Assembly (NCBI GenBank): GCA_902601345.1
Contig: CACKMK010000005.1
Coordinates: forward strand, 1-64,000
Length of the DNA stretch: 64,000 bases
Source of the DNA: an uncultured Candidatus Poseidoniales archaeon
GTDB lineage: Archaea; Thermoplasmatota; Poseidoniia; Poseidoniales; Thalassarchaeaceae
Direction: 5' to 3'
The translations under genes and the position numbers were made by a program. The notes under the pieces were generated by a model. That model had not been told where the DNA came from. It was given only the letters and a program-made list of their open reading frames with translations, and searched no databases. Positions 7,700 to 18,103 of this stretch are shown one piece after another. Position 1 is the stretch's first letter. Every line of letters starts with the position of its first letter.

Positions 7700-8533
7700 T
7701 CACCACACTGCCTTCATCGCCTTGAACGAGTCCAAGTGCTCAGCCACATCGTGGACTCGGAGGATATCCACTTCCTTTTCTGGAGAGATCGCAGCGACGC
7801 CCAGAGTCCCCGCTAACCTTTCCTCACTGTCCTCCCTACCTAAGAGGTCCAGGAACATGCTCTTCCTGCTTACTCCCCACATCAGGCTCATCCTATCATC
7901 TGGGACTATTGATCTTCCTGAAGATAATAGGGCGATGTTGTGTTCCAGGGTTTTACCGAACCCAATTCCCGGATCTGCTACTATTTGGCTCGGTTTCACA
8001 CCTTCATCCATGAGCAACCCAGCAACTTTCCCAAGGTATCCCCTAACCTCTCTGACCACGTCGTCGTAGCTCGGGTCATCCTGCATGTTCTCGGGTAAAC
8101 CTTGCATGTGCATAATACAAACGGGGCAATCGTGCTCAGAAACGACACTCAGCATACCTGGATCGCTCATTGCAGAGACGTCATTCACCATATCAGCTCC
8201 TGCATTCAGAGACTGTATTGCCACCTCGGACCTCCTGGTATCTATTGATATGCAGACATCTGGAAGTTTAGACCTGATAGCTTCTATTGCTGGGATGACC
8301 CTGGACAGCTCGTCCTCAACTGTCACTGGACTGGCTCCGGGCCTTGTTGACTCCCCCCCTATATCGATCCAGTCCGCACCCTCCGATGCCATCATCATCG
8401 CGGTTTCTACTGCATGATTGATGTCAGAGGATCTGGAACGTGCATGGAAAGAGTCCGGAGTGACGTTCACCACGCCCATAATACGTGGAAAACCGTCTTC
8501 TCGGCGTTTTAGCATGGGTCGCCAGTCGGCCAT
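7700..8533 (-). CDS. folP: Dihydropteroate synthase
   Basis: A 277-residue TIM-barrel enzyme that joins p-aminobenzoate to the pterin pyrophosphate in folate-type cofactor synthesis. Family motifs are present in order: GVVNVTPDSFH near residue 20, IDIGGESTRPGA near residue 57, ISIDTRRSEVA near residue 95, ADMVNDVSA, and the pterin-site stretch IVADPGIGFGKT near residue 185. Length is normal for bacterial DHPS. With FolB, a FolM-like SDR and a carbinolamine dehydratase elsewhere in the window, it supports pterin/folate metabolism in this organism. Confidence 0.93.
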   Translation of the reverse strand: MADWRPMLKRREDGFPRIMGVVNVTPDSFHARSRSSDINHAVETAMMMASEGADWIDIGGESTRPGASPVTVEDELSRVIPAIEAIRSKLPDVCISIDTRRSEVAIQSLNAGADMVNDVSAMSDPGMLSVVSEHDCPVCIMHMQGLPENMQDDPSYDDVVREVRGYLGKVAGLLMDEGVKPSQIVADPGIGFGKTLEHNIALLSSGRSIVPDDRMSLMWGVSRKSMFLDLLGREDSEERLAGTLGVAAISPEKEVDILRVHDVAEHLDSFKAMKAVW

Positions 8534-8587
8534 ATGAGCCTCGCAAACGACGATTGCTTTATGATGTGACGGAGGGGCAATCGAGCG

Positions 8588-9235
8588 ATGGCTCTGGGAG
8601 AGGATGCTTCTCTAGAGGTCTCTGAGGCTCAGTCCGGGGTGGATCCAGGAGAATCCCACGATCCTGAGACGCTATTCATTCTTGACTCCATAGTCCAGAG
8701 GCTGAAGCCCCGCGACGCCCACCACGTCAGGGACATGATAACAGAACGGGCAAGGACTTCGGGCGCCCTATTCATATCAAGCGCATTGTGGTGGTGGATT
8801 GCTATTAGCGAGGGATCAGACCAAGTGGACGACTCTCTGATACCAAACTCAACGCTGGGGTCATTTGACTTCGGCACTGTCAGCCTGATAGTCCCTATTC
8901 TGATTATTGTGGCTACTCTTTTCACGGGGATAGGCAGGGAGAGGGGAAATGCCACAATGAACCTGATCGGTGGGGGGCTTGGCGTTCTAGCAGCATTCTA
9001 CATACTCGAACCAGCAATGATGCACTTTGGAGACCTGGAGGGGGATGCGTTGTTCGCAACCGGAAGGGTCCTCGTCCTCGCTGTCATGGTTGGTTTTGCC
9101 TCACACATGATGTTTGATGCACTATTGCTTCAGTGGGTCAGAGCAAGCATGTTGAACATGGGCGTCGATGTTTTTCCCTCGGCCGGAGCCGACCCCATAG
9201 AGGGTCATGCTGATGAGTCACCTCCTTACGCATGA
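8588..9235 (+). CDS. Four-helix membrane protein, unknown function
   Basis: A 215-residue protein. A polar, acidic N-terminal region of about 55 residues (LKPRDAHHVRDMITERARTS) is followed by about four hydrophobic helices at roughly residues 58-72, 96-116, 123-143 and 158-185, and a short polar tail. I do not recognise the family. It ends 3 bases before the Trm56 start, so co-transcription is likely, but this does not reveal a function. It is divergent from folP, with a 54-base shared upstream region. Confidence 0.65.
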   Translation: MALGEDASLEVSEAQSGVDPGESHDPETLFILDSIVQRLKPRDAHHVRDMITERARTSGALFISSALWWWIAISEGSDQVDDSLIPNSTLGSFDFGTVSLIVPILIIVATLFTGIGRERGNATMNLIGGGLGVLAAFYILEPAMMHFGDLEGDALFATGRVLVLAVMVGFASHMMFDALLLQWVRASMLNMGVDVFPSAGADPIEGHADESPPYA

Positions 9236-9238
9236 GCC

Positions 9239-9793
9239 ATGGGTCGTGATACCCCTCCCAGACTATCCGTTCTTCGACTTGGCCATCGTAGAGACAGAGA
9301 CAAGAGAATAACGTCCCATCTAGGGCTGACAGCCAGGGCATTCGGTGCCGACGAGGTAGTCCTCGCCGGAGACAGAGATCCGTCTGCTCTGGAAACATGG
9401 GATTCTGTTACCAAAAGATTTGGCGGGAACTTCGAGTGCAGATTCGAGGAAAGCCCACTTTCGTGGCTCAGACGCATCTCCAAGTCCGGTGAAGCAACTA
9501 TTGTTCACCTGACTATGTATGGGGAGGCTTGGAGGAATGCTACCCGCTCAATCCCTAATGACAAGCCAGCTGTTGTTGTAGTGGGAGGTACGAAGGTTCC
9601 TTCAGAGGTATTCCATTTGTCGGATTACAACATCTCCGTGGGAAACCAACCTCACTCAGAAGTAGCCGCTCTAGCCGTGTTCTTGGACACCTGGCTGGGC
9701 CCCCTCGATTCAAAATCGATGTTCGAAGGGGCCCAGATCAAAGTCCTCCCGTCCGCTAGGGGCAAGGTCGTAGTCAATGATGATGAAGAGTGA
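9239..9793 (+). CDS. tRNA (cytidine(56)-2'-O)-methyltransferase
   Basis: A 184-residue SPOUT methyltransferase of the archaeal Trm56 family, which uses S-adenosylmethionine to methylate the 2'-O of C56 in the tRNA T-loop. Visible signatures are VLRLGHRRDRDKRITSHLGL at the N-terminus, VVVVGGTKVP in the middle and the C-terminal knot motif SVGNQPHSEVAALAVFLD. Length matches archaeal members. The family is essentially archaeal, so this is one of the better lineage markers in the window. Confidence 0.92.
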   Translation: MGRDTPPRLSVLRLGHRRDRDKRITSHLGLTARAFGADEVVLAGDRDPSALETWDSVTKRFGGNFECRFEESPLSWLRRISKSGEATIVHLTMYGEAWRNATRSIPNDKPAVVVVGGTKVPSEVFHLSDYNISVGNQPHSEVAALAVFLDTWLGPLDSKSMFEGAQIKVLPSARGKVVVNDDEE

Positions 9794-9859
9794 AATTGCA
9801 TAGCTAAATTCTCCACATCTCTGTCAACCATTAAGAATCGTACTTGGGCAGCGTTGCTG

Positions 9860-11194
9860 ATGTCGGAGAGTTCATCGCACGGGGGCTTCTGCCCCGGGGA
9901 CGGAATTCGTGGCGTTGAACACCCACCTACCTTCCCGGACGCCGCGGATCCGCTTCTCAACTCCCTTGGCTCAGAACAGCCCAGTGGTTCGAAGGGAGTA
10001 CTTCTCCTAGCCGATGGAACCCGCTTCGAGGGGACTCTATTCGGCACAGAAGAAATAGCAGAGGGGGAATTAGTGTTCACAACTGGGATGTGCGGATACC
10101 AGGAGAGCCTCACAGACCCATCCTTCGCTGGCCAGGTTCTGACTTTCACTTACCCTCTCTTGGGAAATTATGGGGTCCATCCTGGCATCTCAGAGTCCTC
10201 CTCAGTTCATCCCAGAGGGGTCGTATGTAAACAGCATATGACTTTCCCCGATCATAGGGACTCCGTTGGGAGCGTGCATGATTTACTAGTGGCGCACAAC
10301 ATACCCGGGATAGAGGGAATTGATACCCGGGCACTAACTCGGAGAGTCAGGGAGCACGGCACATTACTATGCGTATTCGGCCCAGCCGAAAGGGCCGACG
10401 AAATGGAGACCATTCTGCGAGAGATGACTCCTCCGGATGCAGACGATCTGGTTGCCGACGTAACTTGTGATGAACCAAGATTACTGAATCCCGGAGCTAC
10501 AGATGAAAAAGGGGAATCACTCCCTCGCCTTGCCGCTATAGATTGTGGAGTCAAGCATAATATCCTGAGGGAGTTGTGCCGAAGATTCGAGGTTGTCTGG
10601 TGTCCAGCCAGCATGACACTGGAGGAGATGAACAGGGACTGGTCCCCTGACGCATTATTCGCCTCAAACGGGCCTGGAGACCCGGCTCATCCGGGAGCAG
10701 CGACCGACGCCCGTAAGACTCTAGCAGCTGCGGTCCGACAAGGCATGCCTGTGATGGGGATTTGCTTGGGGCATCAACTGATGGGGTTGGCAGCTGGATT
10801 GAGAACTTACAAGCTACGATATGGGCACCGAGGATCCAATCAACCTGTAATGGACCTAGAAACCAGAAGGGTCCACATTACCAGCCAGAACCACGGATTT
10901 GCCGTAGAGGACCCTATCCAGGGAATGCTGGCACCACATCCCAGCGGCGCATGTTCAGAGGTTACTGACAATGTTCTTGGGGCTGAATTCAAAGTCAGAC
11001 ATGTCAACTCCAATGACGGGACCGTAGAAGGGCTTGATCTTCTGGACAAACCAGCGTTCACAATCCAGTTTCATCCTGAGGCCTGCCCTGGTCCTCATGA
11101 CGCATCTCCACTTTTCGATAGGTTCCAGAACATGGTGGCTGAGCACCTGAATAGAGCAGGGACAGAGATCGTAACAAAGGAAGGCGGTGCCTGA
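9860..11194 (+). CDS. carA: Carbamoyl phosphate synthase small subunit
   Basis: A 444-residue glutaminase subunit that supplies ammonia to CarB for arginine and pyrimidine synthesis. The N-terminal CarA domain begins at about residue 47 ([14 protein letters not shown]). The class I amidotransferase domain carries the nucleophile Cys in [10 protein letters not shown] and the His-x-Glu pair in [11 protein letters not shown]. There is a roughly 45-residue N-terminal extension with no other in-frame start, so it appears genuine. Usual length is about 380 residues. The carA stop overlaps the carB start as TGATG, indicating coupled translation. Confidence 0.95.
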   Translation: MSESSSHGGFCPGDGIRGVEHPPTFPDAADPLLNSLGSEQPSGSKGVLLLADGTRFEGTLFGTEEIAEGELVFTTGMCGYQESLTDPSFAGQVLTFTYPLLGNYGVHPGISESSSVHPRGVVCKQHMTFPDHRDSVGSVHDLLVAHNIPGIEGIDTRALTRRVREHGTLLCVFGPAERADEMETILREMTPPDADDLVADVTCDEPRLLNPGATDEKGESLPRLAAIDCGVKHNILRELCRRFEVVWCPASMTLEEMNRDWSPDALFASNGPGDPAHPGAATDARKTLAAAVRQGMPVMGICLGHQLMGLAAGLRTYKLRYGHRGSNQPVMDLETRRVHITSQNHGFAVEDPIQGMLAPHPSGACSEVTDNVLGAEFKVRHVNSNDGTVEGLDLLDKPAFTIQFHPEACPGPHDASPLFDRFQNMVAEHLNRAGTEIVTKEGGA

Positions 11195-14100
11195 TGCCTC
11201 GTCGTGATGACCTGAAGAGAATCCTCATTCTCGGCAGTGGACCCATCAGGATAGGACAGGCAGCGGAGTTCGATTTCTCGGGTTCTCAGGCTTGTAGAGC
11301 TCTCCGCTCGGATGGTTACGAAGTAATTCTAGTCAACTCAAATCCGGCAACTATACAGAACGATCCTGAGATGGCAGATAGGATATACATCGAGCCATTG
11401 CTCCCTGAGGTAGTCAAGAGAATTATGGAATCAGAGAAGCCAGACGCCCTTCTTGCTGGGATGGGGGGGGCAGACCGCACTGAACATAGCATCTGCTCTT
11501 GCCAAGGACGGCACCCTCGATGAGTTGGGCGTCGAGCTAATCGGGTGCAATCTCGCAGCCATTGACGAGGCAGAAGACAGAGACTTGTTCAAGAAGGTCT
11601 GCGAGGAAATAGACCTTCCAGTTTGCAAGGCCCTTGCCTGTGACTCAATAGAAGAGGTTATTGCTGCAGCAGAAGAACTAGGATCCTTCCCCCTGCTCGT
11701 TAGACCCGCATTCACACTAGGTGGCCTGGGCGGTGGAACCGCTTTCAATATGGGTGAATTGGTGGAGATCGCAAGTCAGGGTATTCTACACTCTGCCATA
11801 GGTCAGGTGCTAATCGAAGAAAGCATACTTGGATGGCAGGAGCACGAGTATGAGGTGATGAGGGATGGCTCGGATAACGCGATAATCGTGTGCACAATGG
11901 AGAATATAGACCCAATGGGCGTTCACACCGGAGAATCAATTGTCGTCGCACCTCAGCAGACGCTGTCGGATAGTGACCACCAGGGCCTGAGGGATGCTGC
12001 ATTGAAGTTAATCAGAAGACTGAACATTAAGGGGGGCTGTAATGTACAGTTCGCAGTTGAGCAATCAACTGGGGACTACAGAGTAATCGAGGTAAACCCC
12101 AGGGTATCCAGATCATCTGCTCTGGCATCTAAGGCTACTGGCTACCCAATAGCAAGGATGGCCGCACTAATCGCGGTAGGTTACACCTTGGATGAATTGC
12201 CAAACCCAATCACCGGCGAAGGTACCACGGCAGCCTTCGAACCCACGCTTGACTACTGTGTGGTCAAGATTCCCCGTTGGCCGTTCGATAAGTTCCGAAC
12301 TGCGGATAGGAAGATTGGTACCTCTATGAAGTCGACAGGGGAGGTTATGGCTATCGGGCGCTCTTTCGAGGAGGCGTGTTTGAAGGCATGGGCCAGCCTA
12401 GAGTACGGAAAGCCCCATCCTCGGCCACTCACAATGTCCGATGCTTCTGATGGGGAGACTATGGATGAGAGGGCCTCTGAGAAGCTTCCTACTGCACTCC
12501 TAGAAGATTGGCTCAGAATCCCTACAGATAGAAGGATGGGTGCCCTAATCGAGGCATTCCGAAGGGGATATTCGATAGAGGACGTCAGGGACCTTACAGG
12601 GGGGATAACTCGTTGGTTCCTTAGGAGGTTCGAGAAAATCGCCGCAATAGAGACTGAGATTAGGGCCGCAGGAGAGATAGGAATGAGGCCAGCTGGAATA
12701 CCGGGGTCAGAGATGCGGTCATGGAAGGGAGCAGGATTCACAGATCTACACATTGCTGACGCTCTGTGCGGCTTCCCAGAATCGGGATTCAAGAATCTTC
12801 CAACTGGTCAGGACGAGACTGCTCTGAGGATGAGGAGGCACGAATTACGAGTCCATCCACGGTACAGGATGGTCGACTCTTGTGCCGCAGAATTTGCTGC
12901 TGTCACCCCCTACTATTACTCGACTTACGAAGGCGGCTCTGCTGAGTCAGGAGTTGACTACGTTCCAGGTCTCTCCTCATCAGTAAAGCAGAAGATTGCA
13001 GTAGTCGGATCGGGTCCAATAAGAATCGGACAGGGCATTGAGTTCGATTATGGCTGCGTCCATGCTGCCGGGGCAATCCAGGATTTAGGTCATGAGGCCA
13101 TCATAATCAACAACAACCCAGAGACAGTTTCTACAGACTTCGACACCAGTGATAGGCTGTACTTCGACCCGCTTACGCTTGAATCAGTATCTGAGATACT
13201 CCTTCGCGAGGATGCCAATGGGATCCTTCTCCAGTTCGGTGGCCAGACTGCCATAAATCTAGCACTCCCACTAGCAAACGAAATGCCACATCTTTCAACC
13301 ATGGGTCTGGAGTTGATGATGGAGGGGACATCACCGGAGTCCATTGATGAAGCCAGCGATAGAGAGAGATTCGAGGAATTCGCACTTAGATGCGGATTGA
13401 GGATGCCCGATGGAGCGACGGCAACCACGCCGGAGGGAGTCAGGCACGCAGCAAACGAAATCGGCTACCCCGTCTTAGTTCGTCCCTCATACGTCTTGGG
13501 GGGAAGAGGGATGGAGATTCTAGCAAATTATAAGCAATTAGAGTCTTACATGAGGGACGCATATCTTTCCTCAGATCGACCTCTCCTGATTGACAAATAC
13601 CTAGGTAACGCGATGGAGCTAGACGTTGACGCAGTGTGTGATGGTGAGGAGGTGCTAATAGGTGCGATAATGGAGCACCTAGAGGAGGCAGGGATTCATT
13701 CTGGGGACTCCACTTGTTTCATCCCACCACAAAATGTGCCCGATGAGATACTGGAACAGGTAGAGGAGTGGACTAGGGTAATCGGCCTGGAGCTGAGAGT
13801 TCGCGGTTGTTATAACATCCAGTTCGCAATTCATGACGGTCTACTGTACGTATTGGAGGTCAACCCCAGGGGATCCAGAACATTCCCATTCGTCGCAAAA
13901 TCAACTGGAATCCCCTTGGCTAGGATCGCAGCTCGGGTCGCTCTCGGGGAGAGGCTGCGCGATCTCGATATACCCGATCCTCAAACTGATGCAGTGTGCG
14001 TGAAAGCTCCGGTTTTCCCGTTTATCAAACTAAGGGGTCTAGATCCAGCACCGGGTCCGGAGATGAAGTCGACAGGTGAGGTAATGGGCTCACACGTAAG

Positions 14101-14563
14101 GGCATCAGCTGCCTACCTAAAGGCCAGACTGGCCACTGAAATCCCGGTTCCAACTCAAGGTGGCGTGTACATCACAGTAAAGGACGAAGACAAATATTCG
14201 ATGATTCCTCTAGCAGAGAAACTGAAAGGCATGGGATTCACCATATACGCAACAAGAGGGACATCCATAGTTCTCCGAAGCGAAGGCGAGCTTGAGGTCG
14301 AAACATGTTACAGAATTGCCGAGGGGAGGTCTCCAGACGCTCTAGACCTAATGAGGCAAGGTAAGATCCAACTTGTAATCAATACTCCAAGATCTACCGG
14401 AGGGGCAGTTCTAGACGGGAACATGATGAGGAGACTTGCAGTCGAGCTGAACATCCCGTTTGTGACGACTATGGCAGGCGCAAGGATGGAAGTCGAAGCG
14501 ATCAAGGAAGCCTTGGATGGTATCCCTGAGCCAAGACTTCTGGAAATCAAATCACTGAATTAG
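11194..14563 (+). CDS. carB: Carbamoyl phosphate synthase large subunit, frameshifted at a G8 run
   Basis: Two overlapping frames together encode a full CarB of about 1122 residues. The first frame covers residues 1-90 ([20 protein letters not shown]), then leaves the family at DALLAGMGG. The second frame resumes exactly there with [14 protein letters not shown] and runs through both ATP-grasp halves (second half starts at [18 protein letters not shown]) and the C-terminal MGS-like allosteric domain ([20 protein letters not shown]). The junction is the eight-G run at 11463-11470; seven Gs would restore the frame. The enzyme makes carbamoyl phosphate from bicarbonate, ATP and ammonia. A sequencing or assembly error is the simplest reading. 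Confidence 0.9.
11463..11470 (+). other. carB: G8 homopolymer at the carB frame break
   Basis: ATG followed by GGGGGGG gives eight consecutive Gs. The conserved reading MGGQTALN needs seven. Removing one G joins the two carB frames with no other change. The extra base is on the coding strand. Confidence 0.85.
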
Positions 14564-14881
14564 CGTTGCACCCGTTTCGGTCCGGATGATTTTCCCATCT
14601 TTGATTGTGTGCACTGCCATTACTGCTTCTCGAGTTCCATCTGGGAAGTCCATCATTGAGTGTTCCACGAGAATCTCATCATTCTCATAGATGCACCTAG
14701 GCTCATCTATCACGACATCTGAATTTGCCATCATCCCCCTCATCATCTCACTTACTTGCTCCTTATCCATGGTTGTTCCAGATTGGTGTCGCACGAATTC
14801 GTAGTCATCGTGCAATGCCTCGATGTAATGTTCTGCGTTCCTCTCTTCCATTGACCTCATTAGTAGTTCGTAGACTGCCAT
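14552..14881 (-). CDS. NTF2/SnoaL-like small protein
   Basis: A 109-residue single-domain protein. The pattern fits a cone-shaped NTF2-like or SnoaL-like fold: an N-terminal helix (LLMRSMEERNAEHYIEALHD), then alternating strands ending in [18 protein letters not shown]. Such proteins bind small ligands or act as isomerases or hydrolases; there is no basis to choose. Its 3' end overlaps the end of carB on the opposite strand by 12 bases. It starts about 45 bases after the lysS stop and is in the same direction. Confidence 0.65.
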   Translation of the reverse strand: MAVYELLMRSMEERNAEHYIEALHDDYEFVRHQSGTTMDKEQVSEMMRGMMANSDVVIDEPRCIYENDEILVEHSMMDFPDGTREAVMAVHTIKDGKIIRTETGATLIQ

Positions 14882-14925
14882 ATCTGCCCGTCAGGCAGTA
14901 TCGATTTCATACTTTCCTATTCGAT

Positions 14926-16500
14926 CTATGAACCTCCAAGAAGGGATACAATATCCCTCCTATCCATTTCGAACAGTAATGATGAGGCCTTAGGGCCATG
15001 TCTTTTGCCAATTATTGCCCAGTATATGGAAGCAAAACCCTCCTTCCTAGAAACTCCAGTGGAATCACACGCTTCCGATATTGACTCACTGATTCCTGCA
15101 TCGGTCCACTCGCACTCGGAAAGTAGACCCGATAGGATTCGGAGGAAAGTTACTCCGTCCTTACCAATCTCAGCCCTTGCATCATCACCGATCTCGCTTC
15201 GAATCTCCAGCTTTGCGTCCTCAGGGAAGTGGGCCCCCCCTATCCAACTCCTCATCCGGGCAAGCCTCCCCCTTAGGGAATCGCTAGGATCTCCTTCAAT
15301 ATGCCCGGATCTATTCAGAGACGACCAAACATCTCCGTCTGACGACTTAATCTGGGCTAGCATGGATAGATGCCTGAAAGAAACCCCTCCAACGGAGTCA
15401 CTAGGGTCCGACTCAGGGTTGACTTGGCTTAGTCTGATGGCTCCACGCTGGGTCTCGGCCGCTACCAATTGTCTCTTGGTCATTTCTTCCTCATCCCGAA
15501 TGGGGTTGGCAACCAATCTCTCGTACTCGTCAGCAGTCTGGAAAAGCGCACTCCCGGTATCGAACTCAATGTGTCGGTTGATCTTACTTCTTGCAATGAC
15601 GTAGCGGAGTATCTCCGGAGGAACCAGAGACAAGGCTTCCATCGGTCCGATCGTTAGGCCAGAGGAGCTTGACATGGGGCCCATCCCCTTCAGTTGGATC
15701 CACTCGTAGACAATTTTGTCCGGCGGGTTCCCACCAAGTAATCTGCATATCGGTATCCCGGTGTCATAACTCCCTCCAGCGGCCCCGTGGTCCTTGCCAG
15801 CAGGCTCACAGGTTATACCATGAATCGCCCATCTGGCAGCCCAGTCAACCCTCCAAGGCATCTTGCCATTTGCCCTTCTTATGTCCGATTTACCCTCATT
15901 TCCCGAGGAATCTCTCCAAATCACGTATGGCTTCTCGTATCCTGTTACGGTCACTCCGTCCATACTGCCACCAGATCCCATTGGATTGTAGGGAAACCAG
16001 TCATGGGGCAACTCTCGACCTGAGATTTGCTGAATTATCCTCCTTATCTCTTCCCTATTGGCGATAGCCGAGTCGATATATTCCGCGAATAGTCCCTTCT
16101 CGTAGGTCTCATGATTCATGATTACTTCCGGCCTGACTCCAATTTGTTCAAGTGAGTCAAGGAATGGAGAGAGGAAGTGATCGGCATAGGTAATGGCCCC
16201 ATTTCCTGGGCTCCCGTCCTCTTCAGGAGCAGGGATGAATGCTAGGGGGCAACCGATGAACTCCTCGTATTCCGGAGAGAGGAAGTCGTAGACTCTCCTC
16301 AACGGGTCCATCGAGTCTACAATGAATATGTATTTCGAACTCATTCCTGCATCCAGGCAGGCCCTGTGGATCATTTCGGCCGAGAGAATCTCCCTCAGGT
16401 GACCGATATGGAATTCTCCAGAAGGAGTTATTCCGGAAGCAGAGACTTGCACATCACCTCGCTCCATGAGCCTTTGTGCGGTATAATCCGCCCAGTGCAT
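14926..16500 (-). CDS. lysS: Lysyl-tRNA synthetase, class I
   Basis: A 524-residue class I LysRS, the form typical of most Euryarchaeota. The HIGH-type motif is SGEFHIGHLRE near residue 28, and the KMSKS-type motif is GPMSSSSG near residue 285. Catalytic-domain markers such as EPAGKDHGAAGGSYDTG lie between them, and a helical C-terminal anticodon-binding part follows. It charges tRNA-Lys in the cytoplasm. Length is normal. A seven-base C run at 15234-15240 (G on the coding strand) is in frame. The gene starts 8 bases after the end of the phosphoribosyltransferase gene and is probably in the same transcript. Confidence 0.95.
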   Translation of the reverse strand: MHWADYTAQRLMERGDVQVSASGITPSGEFHIGHLREILSAEMIHRACLDAGMSSKYIFIVDSMDPLRRVYDFLSPEYEEFIGCPLAFIPAPEEDGSPGNGAITYADHFLSPFLDSLEQIGVRPEVIMNHETYEKGLFAEYIDSAIANREEIRRIIQQISGRELPHDWFPYNPMGSGGSMDGVTVTGYEKPYVIWRDSSGNEGKSDIRRANGKMPWRVDWAARWAIHGITCEPAGKDHGAAGGSYDTGIPICRLLGGNPPDKIVYEWIQLKGMGPMSSSSGLTIGPMEALSLVPPEILRYVIARSKINRHIEFDTGSALFQTADEYERLVANPIRDEEEMTKRQLVAAETQRGAIRLSQVNPESDPSDSVGGVSFRHLSMLAQIKSSDGDVWSSLNRSGHIEGDPSDSLRGRLARMRSWIGGAHFPEDAKLEIRSEIGDDARAEIGKDGVTFLRILSGLLSECEWTDAGISESISEACDSTGVSRKEGFASIYWAIIGKRHGPKASSLLFEMDRRDIVSLLGGS

Positions 16501-16508
16501 ATGACACC

Positions 16509-17093
16509 TCAGACCGTCGCTGCTCTGATCAAAGCCCTCAGTGGGACCCCGTCTATGTCATCGTCCCAAGATTTGTTGACAAGGACCATGCACAATTTGA
16601 CGTCAGCGCCCGCAGCACTGAGATCGGAAGCAGTTTTCTTCATTGTTCTCCCGCTGGAGTATACGTCGTCTATGATGATCACCCTTTTTCCTTCAACGCT
16701 CGCGTAAACCTCAGACAGGTGCCCACCAATGTCCTCGTTGATGCTTCTAACGACTGACATCTCCAGGTCCAAGGCAGAAGATATGGCTTGTGCGAAAGCT
16801 ATGCCATTAATGCTCACTCCAACAATCGTGTCAACATCATCTCCGACCATCTCCTCAATGATGTCGCAGAAAATATACGAAACGGTCTCTATTCTCTCTC
16901 CCTTGACGGCTATTGACCTCCATCCAACTTTCACATCCAGAGGCTTTTCATCCACTTCGTAGTCACTGGCAGATAGCCATTGCACAGTGGTCTGGGACAA
17001 GGATAGCTCATCCGCAATTTGTTGGGTGTTCAGTCCGCTTTCCCTGAACTGCTCGACCTTGCTTCGCAACTCATCTACACTTAGGTGCATCAA
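16509..17093 (-). CDS. HTH-phosphoribosyltransferase protein, GfcR-like regulator
   Basis: A 194-residue protein with an N-terminal helix-turn-helix (about residues 17-40, SGLNTQQIADELSLSQTTVQ) fused to a type I phosphoribosyltransferase fold. The PRPP-binding loop is VIIIDDVYSSGRTMKK at about residues 135-150. This architecture is that of the archaeal GfcR/PyrE-like group. The haloarchaeal member GfcR is a transcription regulator of sugar metabolism, while others are annotated as orotate phosphoribosyltransferase-like. DNA binding controlled by a PRPP-related ligand is the likely role. Its target genes are not evident here. Confidence 0.8.
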   Translation of the reverse strand: MMHLSVDELRSKVEQFRESGLNTQQIADELSLSQTTVQWLSASDYEVDEKPLDVKVGWRSIAVKGERIETVSYIFCDIIEEMVGDDVDTIVGVSINGIAFAQAISSALDLEMSVVRSINEDIGGHLSEVYASVEGKRVIIIDDVYSSGRTMKKTASDLSAAGADVKLCMVLVNKSWDDDIDGVPLRALIRAATV

Positions 17094-17162
17094 TCGTTCC
17101 CAGCGTTGGAGCGATATGAATCCACCGGGACTAAACTATGGGAAATATTGAATTTCGTATGG

Positions 17163-17612
17163 TCAGAATCTTCCGGTACTACCGAAACCACCGTCCCCTC
17201 TCTTGGTTTCTCCTAGATCCCCCTCATCGACCTGGGTGAACTGAACATCCGGAATCGGGGCAATCACCAATTGGGCAATTCTTTCTCCAGATTTTACTTC
17301 GTACGACTCGCCCTCCCCGATCCATGTCATTAGGACGAACAGCTCACCCCTGTAGTCTGCATCAATCGTCCCGATGCTGTGAGGGAGGATGAGCCCCTTG
17401 GACCCAAGGGATGACCTAGCCCTAACTTGCCCTTCGAAACCCTCCGGAATGGCCACTCTCAAACCCGTTCTGAGCTTGACGCTAGAGCGGAAATTTACCA
17501 CAGTATCCTCCAAGCAGTACAGGTCCCATCCAGCAGCATACTCGCTTCCTTTCGTTGGCATCCTGGCATTTTGATCGATCTTTGCAACCTTCACAACCGG
17601 AGATTCTCCCAT
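17163..17612 (-). CDS. dut: dUTP diphosphatase
   Basis: A 149-residue trimeric-type dUTPase that hydrolyses dUTP to dUMP, keeping uracil out of DNA and feeding thymidylate synthesis. The five family motifs are present: AAGWDLY near residue 26, RARSSLGSKGL near residue 65, GTIDADYRGEL near residue 82, GERIAQLVIAP near residue 108, and the C-terminal glycine-rich RGDGGFGSTGRF that closes over the substrate. Length is standard. It is divergent from the aIF2 beta gene with a 74-base intergenic region. Confidence 0.96.
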   Translation of the reverse strand: MGESPVVKVAKIDQNARMPTKGSEYAAGWDLYCLEDTVVNFRSSVKLRTGLRVAIPEGFEGQVRARSSLGSKGLILPHSIGTIDADYRGELFVLMTWIGEGESYEVKSGERIAQLVIAPIPDVQFTQVDEGDLGETKRGDGGFGSTGRF

Positions 17613-17686
17613 GGCAGGCCCAGTAAGAACAGGTCCTTGACCGTTCGCAAAACTCCCGGTGGGGTGAAAAGGTGCACTATTCTCGC

Positions 17687-18103
17687 ATGGCCGTGACCAA
17701 CCACGACTACGAGGAACTATTGGAACGGGCTAGGGATAGAATCCCCAAGGACATCAGTGAGAGGTCTAGGTGGACAATGCCACAACCGGACATCATGATC
17801 GAGGGTAGCCAGACCATTCTCAGAAACTTCTCCGAGATCGTTGACTCCATGGACAGGGATGCGAATCACGTGTTCCAATATCTGCTTAACGAACTTGGTA
17901 CGTCTGGTAGCAGAGAGAAATCCAGAATCATGTTGAAGGGGAAGGTACCCCCTAAGAGAATCAAGGAGAAGATTGTCTCGTACGTAAAGGCCTTCATTCT
18001 ATGCGGGGAATGCAAGGCTCCTGACACACGGTTCGTCAGGGAGGACAGGACTACCCTTCTGAAGTGCCAAGCTTGTGGAGCAACACGTCCGGTCAGGCTT
18101 TAG
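17687..18103 (+). CDS. Translation initiation factor aIF2 subunit beta
   Basis: A 138-residue aIF2 beta. An N-terminal helical segment is followed by the alpha-beta core (DRDANHVFQYLLNELGTSGS) and a C-terminal zinc ribbon with cysteines in CGECKAPDT and CQACGA. It forms part of the heterotrimer that brings initiator tRNA to the small ribosomal subunit. ATG 17687 (MAVTNHDYEELL) was chosen over the in-frame GTG 17672 because it gives the normal archaeal N-terminus. Its stop abuts the end of the convergent oxidoreductase gene. Confidence 0.95.
   Translation: MAVTNHDYEELLERARDRIPKDISERSRWTMPQPDIMIEGSQTILRNFSEIVDSMDRDANHVFQYLLNELGTSGSREKSRIMLKGKVPPKRIKEKIVSYVKAFILCGECKAPDTRFVREDRTTLLKCQACGATRPVRL

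Noticed and set aside
12253..12792. 179-codon minus-strand open frame inside carB
   Set aside because: It lies wholly antisense to a conserved part of carB and shows no recognisable domain.
11453..14563. Second carB frame as a separate gene with its own start
   Set aside because: Its first residues continue the CarB ATP-grasp domain exactly where the other frame leaves off, so it is a fragment and not an independent gene.
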